A stretch of 8,415 nt of DNA. Origin: an uncultured Collinsella sp. (GTDB taxonomy: Bacteria; Actinomycetota; Coriobacteriia; Coriobacteriales; Coriobacteriaceae). Location of the stretch: NCBI GenBank assembly GCA_902482185.1, contig CABSZR010000053.1, positions 1 through 8,415 of the forward strand. Reading direction: 5' to 3'. The notes beneath the pieces were generated by a model, which ran no database searches, was not told where the DNA came from, and saw nothing but the letters and a program-made list of their open reading frames with translations. Positions 1 to 4,640 of the stretch are shown here, piece by piece; the stretch's first letter is position 1, and each line of letters opens with the position of its first letter. Position numbers and translations under genes: made by a program.

Positions 1-52
1 TTTTTCAAGCAGAAGACGGCATACGAGATCAGCCTCGGTCTCGTGGGCTCGG
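1..52 (+). other. Sequencing adapter/primer contamination at contig end
   Basis: Bases 1-5 are T's, as in the T spacer of the flow-cell oligo or read-through past the adapter end. Bases 6-29 match the 24-nt Illumina P7 oligo (begins CAAGCAGAAGACGG). Bases 30-37 (CAGCCTCG) match the Nextera i7 index N710 as written in the primer. Bases 38-52 (GTCTCGTGGGCTCGG) are the 3' end of the Nextera i7 index PCR primer. The 19-bp transposon mosaic end that should follow is absent, and coding sequence begins directly at 53. This fits index-primer mispriming on a genomic site resembling the primer 3' end better than ordinary adapter read-through. Oligo identities are from memory; the 47-base uninterrupted match makes chance untenable. 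Confidence 0.97.
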
Positions 53-600
53 TCTATGTGTTCTACGGCTACGTGACGCCTTATCTGGAGCAGGTGCTGG
101 GCATGGATACCGTTCAGGCGAGCACCACACTTATGGCCTATGGCGTGTTCTGCCTGATCTCGAACATCCTGGGCGGATGGATCGACGCGCGCTTTGGCAT
201 GAAGGCACTGCTTGTGACGTTTGTGCTGCAGGCTGCGGCGTTACTCGGACTGTTTGCTGTGGGCGGCACCATGCCGCTCGCGCTGGTCTTTGTCTTTAGC
301 TTGGCGCTGCTCATGTACCTGTTCTCGGTGTCGTGCATCACTCACTTTATGGACGTGGCACGCAGCCGCCACCCCAAGTCGATGGTACTCGCAAGTTCGG
401 TTGAGCCCATGGCGTTTAACGTCGGCATCTCGTTTGGCACCGCAGTGGGCGGCGCCGTGGTAAGCAGCATTGGTATTGCGTACGTGGGCGCCGTGGGAGC
501 CGCGTTCTCGCTTGTCGCTTGGGCACTCACACTGGTGACGATTAAGTTGGCTCGCTGGGAGCGCCGTCGTCAATCAGCACAGCCCCGGATGCAGGCATAG
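43..600 (+). CDS. MFS transporter, C-terminal half (5'-truncated)
   Basis: This is the C-terminal part of a major facilitator superfamily permease, probably of the DHA1/AraJ-like efflux type, an integral membrane protein that moves a small solute using the proton gradient. The 185 readable residues hold about six hydrophobic segments (roughly 1-20, 28-47, 55-72, 76-98, 122-145 and 147-168), matching TM7-TM12 of a twelve-helix protein. A motif-A-like loop, GGWIDARFGMK, lies at residues 44-54 after the second of these helices, where the second half of MFS proteins repeats motif A. The C-terminus is basic (RWERRR) and ends at TAG 598-600. The GTG at 43 is not a real start: it lies in primer sequence, and the frame stays open to base 1 through the adapter. 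About half the protein is missing because the contig ends here. The substrate cannot be told from this half. Confidence 0.85.
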   Translation: MGSVYVFYGYVTPYLEQVLGMDTVQASTTLMAYGVFCLISNILGGWIDARFGMKALLVTFVLQAAALLGLFAVGGTMPLALVFVFSLALLMYLFSVSCITHFMDVARSRHPKSMVLASSVEPMAFNVGISFGTAVGGAVVSSIGIAYVGAVGAAFSLVAWALTLVTIKLARWERRRQSAQPRMQA

Positions 601-687
601 GGGCGAACATAGCCCAAGGTGGCGAGCAACCGGTGAAAGCCGTCTCATACGAGTAGTGTTTATCCGCCTGGAAGCTTCAGCAGTGCA

Positions 688-748
688 ATTTCGTGTATTT
701 CAGATACACGTTTTTCTTCGATTTCATGTATCTGGAACACATGAAATC
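688..748. promoter_or_regulatory. Two related palindromes, 33 bp apart
   Basis: The 308-bp gap between the permease and the phosphatase holds two inverted repeats built from one half-site. The first is CGTGTAT (692-698) and ATACACG (704-710). The second is a perfect 10-bp arm pair, GATTTCATGT (720-729) and ACATGAAATC (739-748). The plus-strand half-sites ATTTCGTGTAT (688-698) and ATTTCATGTAT (721-731) differ at one base and lie exactly 33 bp apart, about three helical turns. Four similar half-sites of consensus TTTCRTGT in alternating orientation suggest a DNA-binding site as well as, or instead of, RNA hairpins. The second palindrome has no T tract. The rest of the gap shows no gene-like content. 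Confidence 0.5.
692..715 (+). terminator. Possible intrinsic terminator after MFS gene
   Basis: A 7-bp perfect stem (692-698 with 704-710) with a 5-nt loop is followed at once by TTTTTCTT (711-718), 91 bases after the permease stop. The shape is that of a Rho-independent terminator, but the stem is short and AU-rich. It also doubles as one of the two related palindromes at 688-748, so its role is uncertain. Confidence 0.45.
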
Positions 749-836
749 TTGAGCACCCCTGTCTTCGTGGAAAACGTTTTTGCCCGCTTTACATCAGACG
801 GTGGGCGTGAGCTGCGTCATCCTCCACTCTGCGCAG

Positions 837-865
837 TTGGCTTCATTGGAAAGGGCTGTGTTACA
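837..865 (+). promoter_or_regulatory. Weak candidate promoter for the phosphatase gene
   Basis: TTGGCT (837-842) and GTTACA (860-865) are separated by 17 bp and would place the transcript start near 872, about 37 nt before the GTG start. Neither hexamer is a strong match, so this is a guess at the best-spaced pair in the gap. Confidence 0.25.
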
Positions 866-876
866 GTGCCACCGCA

Positions 877-888
877 GGCCGTACGGCC
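877..888. promoter_or_regulatory. 12-bp perfect palindrome upstream of phosphatase RBS
   Basis: GGCCGTACGGCC is self-complementary over all 12 bases and ends six bases before the Shine-Dalgarno region (AGAAAGGA, 895-902). It could be an operator in the leader or a small hairpin near the ribosome binding site. No family-specific operator is recognised. Confidence 0.35.
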
Positions 889-908
889 CTGTCTAGAAAG
901 GAAACCCT

Positions 909-1355
909 GTGCAACGCGTTCTTTTTATCTGCCATGGCAACATCTGTCGCTCGACGATGGCTGAGTCGGTGTTTACCGAGCTGGTGCGGCGCGCCGGGCG
1001 CGAGACGGAGTTTGTCATCGATTCCGCTGCGACCTCGACCGAGGAGCTTGGCAACCCGCCGCATCATGGCACGGTCGCCAAGCTGCGCGAAGTCGGGATT
1101 CCCGTCGTCGCGCACCGTGCCCGCCAGGTGCGTCGCGCGGAGTATGGCGACTGGGACCACATTGTATATATGGATGCTGAGAACGCGCGCGGCCTGCGTC
1201 GCATTTTTGGCGACGACCCCGACGTCAAGATTACGCGCTTGCTCGATTGGACCGAGCGCCCCGGCGACGTGGCCGACCCCTGGTACACCGGCAATTTCGA
1301 CGCCACCTACCGCGATGTACTCGCCGGTTGCACCGCTATGCTTGAGCAGCTGTAG
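909..1355 (+). CDS. Low-molecular-weight protein-tyrosine phosphatase
   Basis: A 148-residue cytoplasmic phosphatase of the LMW-PTP/arsenate-reductase fold, which hydrolyses phosphotyrosine through a cysteinyl-phosphate intermediate. The P-loop CX5R(S) is at residues 8-15 (CHGNICRS): Cys8 is the nucleophile, Arg14 binds phosphate and Ser15 supports the cysteine thiolate. The general acid is Asp123 in the conserved DPWY-type loop (residues 123-126), with a Tyr at 126 as in typical family members. Length matches the family (about 140-160 aa). The start is GTG at 909, six bases after AGAAAGGA (895-902); the protein begins just ahead of the first beta strand, as expected. The gene stands alone, in convergent orientation to the ATPase downstream. 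Substrates cannot be inferred: relatives act on bacterial tyrosine kinases of polysaccharide export or on host proteins, but no such kinase is adjacent. An arsenate reductase role is less likely because the DP acid loop is of the phosphatase type. Confidence 0.93.
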   Translation: MQRVLFICHGNICRSTMAESVFTELVRRAGRETEFVIDSAATSTEELGNPPHHGTVAKLREVGIPVVAHRARQVRRAEYGDWDHIVYMDAENARGLRRIFGDDPDVKITRLLDWTERPGDVADPWYTGNFDATYRDVLAGCTAMLEQL

Positions 1356-1398
1356 GCGCTCGGGCGGCGCGGACACACGGGCCACGCCATCGGCATAA

Positions 1399-1493
1399 AA
1401 CGAGCGTGGATTTTCTCCCACTTTGAGCGTTCGAGTGCGCTCTAAACGGAAGAAAATCCACGCTCGTTATCTCGGTGGGAGAAAATCCACGCT
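1399..1493. repeat. Inverted-repeat cluster with two alternative pairings
   Basis: One left arm can pair with either of two right arms. Pairing A is 1399-1416 with 1451-1468, 18 bp without mismatch, enclosing a 34-nt loop that itself holds a 5-bp stem (GAGCG 1425-1429, CGCTC 1438-1442). Pairing B is 1403-1421 with 1475-1493, 19 bp without mismatch. The two share bases 1403-1416 and so exclude each other. The right arms are direct copies (AGAAAATCCACGCT at 1451 and 1480, 29 bp apart). No T tract follows either arm, so this is not a standard intrinsic terminator, although it sits between convergent genes where a bidirectional one is expected. A dispersed REP- or MITE-like repeat is the likeliest nature; the family is not recognised. 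Confidence 0.8.
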
Positions 1494-1512
1494 TATGAAT
1501 CCACGCTTATGA
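1485..1512 (+). repeat. 14-bp perfect tandem duplication
   Basis: ATCCACGCTTATGA occurs at 1485-1498 and again at 1499-1512, and the next two bases (AT) continue the period. The first copy overlaps the right arm of the neighbouring inverted-repeat cluster, so ATCCACGCT is present three times in direct orientation (1456, 1485, 1499) and once inverted (1403-1411). It looks like a slippage or duplication event at the edge of the repeat cluster. Confidence 0.85.
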
Positions 1513-1513
1513 A

Positions 1514-1542
1514 TGTGGCAAAGGTACTGTCCCTTTGTCACA
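1514..1542. repeat. REP-like hairpin, copy 1
   Basis: A 29-bp imperfect palindrome whose arms TGTGGCAAAGG (1514-1524) and CCTTTGTCACA (1532-1542) pair with a single G.T wobble. It contains ACTGTCCCTTTGTCAC, which resembles the GTGACAAAGGGACAGT-type palindromes often dispersed between bacterial genes; that comparison is from memory. It begins 13 bases beyond the stop of the minus-strand ATPase gene. A second copy at 3063-3091 matches at 25 of 29 positions in the same orientation. Confidence 0.75.
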
Positions 1543-1555
1543 TCCGGGACTGGCC

Positions 1556-2917
1556 CTAGACCGGCTTGACCTCCAACTTTATCCCCTCGGCACAGGAGTC
1601 GCCCAAAACATCCGAAAGGGCCCAGGTCGCATATAGCGGCAAATAGAGAACCGCTCCGTTGCGCTCAACGTTGCCTCTCGAGAAAACAATCCCGAGCCTT
1701 ACGCCATATTCAGCCGTATCAAGCACATGACCGAGCGCAGCGTGCGCGTGGTAATAGGAGCCCGATTTAACCTCGATCGGAACAGCCGTCCCATCCGGTC
1801 CATCGACCACAAAGTCCACTTCACCGCGCTTTTTTGTCTGATAGTAGTAAAGCTGGCGGTTTTGGGCAGCCAGCTGCTGGGCCACCACGTTTTCGTAAAT
1901 GCCGCCCAGGTTGGGCTCCTTGCTATCAAGATACGCCGCTTGGGCGACTCCAACGGGGTAGCGCGCCATCAACATGCCCGTATCCGATTGATATAGCTTG
2001 AACTGCGATGGTCGTGCCGTCTTGAGCAGGGGCGATTTTGGCTCGGTTACGATATCGGCTTTGAGAGCAACGCCGGCATCGACAAGCCATACAAAATCTC
2101 GCTGATACTTCTCGTAGTGCGCCTTAGGGTCAATGGAATTGAGCACGAAGCGCTTGTTTTCGCCCTCGAGCATAATAGGGAGCTGATCGTAGATGCTCTG
2201 CGCCTGAAGGGCTCGCCCGCTTGCATACTTGGAGATATCCCGCCGGTACTGTTCGTTGAGCTCTGACTGTAGCTGACGAACAGAGGCAAGGTCGCCCTGC
2301 GTGTCAAGGAAACGCTGCACGACCTCCGGCATTCCGCCGACAACGGTATAGGTCCTGAAGTTTGCCATCATCGCGTCATGAATGTAATCAGGAATGGGCC
2401 TCTCGCTGATACAGGCGTCACGTATCGTTTGGCGAGCCCCCTCGCTCACCCCGATTGCCCAGCAAAACTCCTCAAAATCGAGCGGGAACATCCTAAGCTC
2501 GTGGACATACCCCACGGGATAGGACCTGACGCCCTTGAACTGGGTCCCGAGCATTGACCCCGAAAACGCCCAACGGCACCTCCCGTCCTCAACAAGGAAC
2601 TTTGCCATCGTCATGATGTCGGGGGCCTCTTGGACCTCATCGATAAACACGAGCGTTTTGCCTGGTGCAATCGACTTTCCCGAAAGAAGCGTCACCCTGC
2701 TGATGAAATCATCGGCATTCCGCGCCTCGAGAAGAGCATCTTTTGCCTGGCGGTTTTCCATGAGGTTAAGCTCGATGTAGGTTGCATGGTTGGCTTTGCC
2801 AAATGCGCGAATCGAATAGCTTTTGCCAATCTGGCGAGAACCCGTAATGAACAAGGCCTTTTGCTCGGAAGACTTCAGCCAACGCTCCAGCTCTGCCGCT
2901 ATTTTCCTGCGCAGCAT
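1556..2917 (-). CDS. AAA_14 / DUF4143 family ATPase
   Basis: A predicted cytoplasmic P-loop ATPase of the AAA_14-plus-DUF4143 architecture, widespread in gut bacteria and archaea and without an established function. Numbering from ATG 2917 (453 aa), Walker A is GSRQIGKS at 26-33 (Lys32), Walker B is LVFIDE at 89-94 (Asp93, Glu94) and a sensor-like FSGS lies at 118-121. The C-terminal DUF4143 part includes FKLYQSDTG (307-314) and GGIYENVVAQQL (338-349). It ends in a PD-(D/E)XK-like series: Glu342, Asp368 in GEVDFVV and Glu382-Val-Lys384 in PIEVKSG. These residues are all intact, so nuclease-fold activity is possible but unproven. An upstream in-frame ATG at 2938 has no ribosome site, whereas ATG 2917 follows AGGGGAG (2929-2923) by five bases and gives the usual MLRRKI-type N-terminus, so I chose 2917. 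The gene is isolated and flanked by repeats. By eye on a few lines its GC is lower than in the ABC genes, which may suggest acquisition. Confidence 0.88.
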   Translation of the reverse strand: MLRRKIAAELERWLKSSEQKALFITGSRQIGKSYSIRAFGKANHATYIELNLMENRQAKDALLEARNADDFISRVTLLSGKSIAPGKTLVFIDEVQEAPDIMTMAKFLVEDGRCRWAFSGSMLGTQFKGVRSYPVGYVHELRMFPLDFEEFCWAIGVSEGARQTIRDACISERPIPDYIHDAMMANFRTYTVVGGMPEVVQRFLDTQGDLASVRQLQSELNEQYRRDISKYASGRALQAQSIYDQLPIMLEGENKRFVLNSIDPKAHYEKYQRDFVWLVDAGVALKADIVTEPKSPLLKTARPSQFKLYQSDTGMLMARYPVGVAQAAYLDSKEPNLGGIYENVVAQQLAAQNRQLYYYQTKKRGEVDFVVDGPDGTAVPIEVKSGSYYHAHAALGHVLDTAEYGVRLGIVFSRGNVERNGAVLYLPLYATWALSDVLGDSCAEGIKLEVKPV

Positions 2918-2940
2918 AGGCTCTCCCCTCGGTGTCATCG

Positions 2941-3039
2941 AATGAAATGCAAAGTTTTATATGCTTGATTATCGATGAAACGCAGAATTTTTATAACCTA
3001 AAATCAGATGAAATGCAGAGATTTAGGATTATAAGCAAA
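2941..3039. repeat. Three iteron-like repeats with 33-bp period
   Basis: A 13-bp core of consensus GATGAAATGCAGA recurs at 2941-2953 (AATGAAATGCAAA), 2974-2986 (GATGAAACGCAGA) and 3007-3019 (GATGAAATGCAGA), with starts exactly 33 bp apart. Copies 2 and 3 agree at 12 of 13 core positions and about 20 of 33 over the full unit. On the minus strand the core reads TCTGCATTTCATC. The array fills the region just upstream of the ATPase start and is very AT-rich (16 G/C of 60 in 2941-3000). Three evenly phased sites in a promoter point to cooperative protein binding, perhaps autoregulation. There is no sign of CRISPR, since spacers and units are too degenerate. Confidence 0.75.
2956..3033 (-). promoter_or_regulatory. 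Candidate -10 elements for the ATPase gene
   Basis: Read on the minus strand, TATAAT lies at 3033-3028, TATAAA at 2995-2990 and TATAAA at 2961-2956. The last two hold the same phase within successive 33-bp units, so that the neighbouring repeat core covers the -35 region. No good -35 hexamer is seen for any of them, which would suit activator-dependent promoters if the repeats bind an activator. Which of them is used cannot be told. Confidence 0.35.
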
Positions 3040-3062
3040 AAAGAAGGAGCATCACCGGCGGA

Positions 3063-3091
3063 TGCGACAAAAGAACTGTCCCTTTGTCACA
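3063..3091. repeat. REP-like hairpin, copy 2
   Basis: A 29-bp element (TGCGACAAAAGAACTGTCCC onward) matching the copy at 1514-1542 at 25 of 29 positions, all in the same orientation. The arms TGCGACAAA and TTTGTCACA pair with one mismatch. It lies ten bases beyond the stop of the minus-strand TIGR04076-type gene, so both copies sit at the 3' end of a minus-strand gene. The pair also brackets the ATPase gene with its promoter. Confidence 0.75.
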
Positions 3092-3101
3092 TTGCGCTCA
3101 A

Positions 3102-3431
3102 CTATTCGTCTACGATCTCGGCAAGCCAAACGTTCAGCGTATCGACCTCGGGGCAGCAGAACTTTGCCGTGCCGGGCTCGTTGCCAGGCACGGTTCCGCC
3201 ATAGCGCAGGATATCGATATAGGGAAAGCCCACGTGACAGGCCATGGCGCACATCCTGCCGCGGTCCCGGTCGAAGTCGAAGACGTCGCCGGGCTTGTGA
3301 CCATGGTGACAACGGCACGCACCCAGCTGGTCCACGCAGCTCACGCGGATACGCGGACGCTTGCCACGCGACGCGCCGAGCGGCTTGCTCTCGCCCGCAG
3401 GCCTGATGCCGCCCTCGCCGGCGTTACTCAT
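3102..3431 (-). CDS. TIGR04076-type small Cys-rich protein
   Basis: A 109-residue protein of unknown function that resembles the TIGR04076 family. The recognisable domain runs from about residue 25 to the end, with GHKPGDVFDFDRDRGRMC (44-61), a central IDILRYGG (72-79) and a late FCCPEVDTLNVW segment (91-102). It has seven cysteines (32, 39, 41, 61, 65, 92, 93) and a His pair, which could bind a metal or cluster; this is speculation. No signal peptide or membrane segment is visible. The first 24 residues are Gly/Arg/Pro-rich and look like a non-conserved extension. The ATG at 3431 overlaps the kinase stop by eight bases (ATGAGTAA), with no strong ribosome site of its own, so translation is probably coupled to the kinase. 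A link to vitamin B6 metabolism is suggested only by this coupling. Confidence 0.8.
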   Translation of the reverse strand: MSNAGEGGIRPAGESKPLGASRGKRPRIRVSCVDQLGACRCHHGHKPGDVFDFDRDRGRMCAMACHVGFPYIDILRYGGTVPGNEPGTAKFCCPEVDTLNVWLAEIVDE

Positions 3432-4248
3432 GGTCGATCACATCCAGGCAGGCCTCGATGGGAAGGCCGGCCGATTTGTCCTCTTGGTCGGCATTGCGTT
3501 CGATAAGCTCTGCCACCACGCGCATGGCATCGGACGTCGCGCGCTGCAGACTCCAGCCTGCCATAACGCGGCCGACGAGCACCGCCGAGAACGTGTCGCC
3601 CGTGCCCGGGAAATAGACCGGAATGAGCTCAAAGGGAATCGTAAAGTACTCCCCCGCCACATGGTCGTAACCAATAACCGCGTTCGTGCCATTGACTACG
3701 GCGCTCGTAATGACCACCGACTTGGCACCCAGCTCGCGCACAGCGTCCACAAGGGCGCGGGCCTCATCGGGCGTAATTTGCTCGACGATAGGCGTGTCGG
3801 TGAGCAAACAGGCCTCGGTGTAGTTGGGAACCGCGTAGTCGGCGCACTCGAGCAGGTGCCTCATGAGACCGATTGTGGACTCGGGCACGCCCGCATAGAG
3901 CTTGCCGTTGTCGCCCATGATGGGGTCAACGAACACCTTGGTGCCCTTTTGCGCACGGCGGTGGCAAAAGTCCGAGATGATGCGCGTCTCTTCCTCGGTC
4001 ACGATAAAGCCGGTCGAGATGGCGTCGAACTCAAAGCCGAGCTCCTCCCAGATAGCGAGGCTTTGGCGCACGTACTCGGTGGTGTCGTGGATGTAGAACT
4101 TGGGATAGTTGAGCGTATCGGACACAAGTGCCGTCGGCAGGTTATGGATACGGTAACCCATGTGCGACAGCACCGGCAGCATGGCGGAAAGCGCGACCTT
4201 GCCGTATCCGCACATATCGTTGATCAGCAGCAGCTGAGTGTTCTTCAT
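3424..4248 (-). CDS. Pyridoxal/pyridoxamine kinase (PdxK/PdxY-like)
   Basis: A 274-residue kinase of the ribokinase fold that phosphorylates the 5'-hydroxyl of pyridoxal, pyridoxine or pyridoxamine with ATP in the B6 salvage pathway, in the cytoplasm. Seen in the sequence: INDMCGYGKVALS (9-21), the substrate-proximal N-terminal motif; NLPTALVSDTLNYPKF (36-51); DPIMGDNGKLY (108-118), typical of these kinases; PNYTEACLLT (141-150); and the anion-hole/catalytic motif GTGDTFSAVLVG (215-226) with Asp218 as catalytic base. Length matches the family. The reading frame continues upstream to 4407, but ATG 4248 follows AAGGGGG (4261-4255) by six bases and starts at the first beta strand, so the upstream extension is rejected. 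The small Cys-rich gene follows in an eight-base overlap. A thiamine-pathway HMP kinase (ThiD) is a less likely alternative. Exact vitamer preference is unknown. Confidence 0.9.
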   Translation of the reverse strand: MKNTQLLLINDMCGYGKVALSAMLPVLSHMGYRIHNLPTALVSDTLNYPKFYIHDTTEYVRQSLAIWEELGFEFDAISTGFIVTEEETRIISDFCHRRAQKGTKVFVDPIMGDNGKLYAGVPESTIGLMRHLLECADYAVPNYTEACLLTDTPIVEQITPDEARALVDAVRELGAKSVVITSAVVNGTNAVIGYDHVAGEYFTIPFELIPVYFPGTGDTFSAVLVGRVMAGWSLQRATSDAMRVVAELIERNADQEDKSAGLPIEACLDVIDHE

Positions 4249-4375
4249 GAGTGTCCCCCTTGGATCGGGCGCGGCGCAACGGCGCCACAGTGCAACTAAG
4301 TGTAGCGCAGGGGACGTTGCGAGCGGAGTCGAGCAGTGCGAAGGGCAAATTGTTGCGGAAAGGTTACGGAAAATG

Positions 4376-4402
4376 ATCCCTTTTCCTCCGTCCCCAAGGG
4401 AT
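4376..4402. other. Short hairpin in the divergent gap
   Basis: ATCCCTT (4376-4382) and AAGGGAT (4396-4402) form a 7-bp perfect stem around a 13-nt loop. On the minus strand, the direction of the kinase transcript, it is followed by CATTTT. It could be a leader hairpin or weak terminator for the kinase operon, or chance. Confidence 0.3.
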
Positions 4403-4455
4403 TGCATGCACCGAAACGGACCGTGGCGGAATCACAGGTTGAGGACGGACAGCGA

Positions 4456-4553
4456 AAACGTTCCTAAGCGAGCAAGGTGGCGTGAAAGAGGAGGGCATAG
4501 GCCTTGTGGCCATGCCCGACGATTGAACGCCAGATTGCCGCTTAGGAGCGTTT
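4456..4553. other. 98-nt rod-shaped hairpin element
   Basis: A nested series of stems spans the middle of the 447-bp gap between the kinase and marR genes. P1 pairs 4456-4470 with 4539-4553 (15 bp, one G.T). After a single bulged A (4471), GCAA (4472-4475) pairs with TTGC (4535-4538). A 2x2 purine internal loop (GG 4476-4477 opposite GA 4533-4534) leads to P2, TGGCGT (4478-4483) with ACGCCA (4527-4532). A 9x9 internal loop leads to the apical P3, GGGCAT plus GGCC (4493-4503, one bulged A) with GGCC plus ATGCCC (4508-4517), closed by a TTGT loop. About 35 bp form in total. It lies upstream of the marR promoter, so it is outside that mRNA. It could be in the kinase leader, a separate small RNA or a MITE-like repeat. 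The family is not recognised. Confidence 0.7.
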
Positions 4554-4566
4554 GCAGCGTCGAGCG

Positions 4567-4594
4567 GTTACGGCGTTTGGCAAAACGCCGTAAC
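4567..4594. other. 12-bp perfect hairpin upstream of marR promoter
   Basis: GTTACGGCGTTT (4567-4578) and AAACGCCGTAAC (4583-4594) pair fully around a GGCA tetraloop. The plus strand continues TTAATAAGTTT, which is AT-rich but not a proper T tract; the minus strand continues into GC-rich sequence. It ends 17 bases before the -35 box of the marR promoter, so it could insulate that promoter from upstream transcription or serve as a protein-binding palindrome. Confidence 0.5.
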
Positions 4595-4611
4595 TTAATA
4601 AGTTTGGTACC

Positions 4612-4640
4612 TTGACATTCATTTCTCATGCTCCTAGATT
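4612..4640 (+). promoter_or_regulatory. Sigma-70-type promoter of the marR-ABC operon
   Basis: A perfect -35 box TTGACA (4612-4617) and a -10 box TAGATT (4635-4640, four of six consensus bases) are separated by exactly 17 bp. Transcription would begin near 4647 and give a leader of about 50 nt before the marR ATG. It is the best promoter match in the window. Confidence 0.8.

Noticed and set aside
656..964. 102-codon plus-strand frame spanning the gap before the phosphatase
   Set aside because: It runs through both palindromes, lacks a ribosome site and overlaps the phosphatase start in another frame.
1399..1468. Intrinsic terminator for the phosphatase gene
   Set aside because: The stem is long and perfect, but no T tract follows on either strand, and the arm is shared with a second pairing, so a repeat element is the better description.
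2941..3039. Possible CRISPR array
   Set aside because: Only three degenerate 13-bp cores with related, non-unique intervals and no cas genes; better read as operator-type direct repeats.
3041..3064. AAGGAG-like ribosome site on the plus strand with ATG at 3062
   Set aside because: Spacing is about 14 bases, and the frame from that ATG runs through the REP-like hairpin and antisense to the Cys-rich gene without a recognisable product.
3361..4299. Plus-strand reading frame of 312 codons opposite the kinase
   Set aside because: The minus strand carries the conserved kinase motifs and a good ribosome site; the plus-strand product has no recognisable family features.
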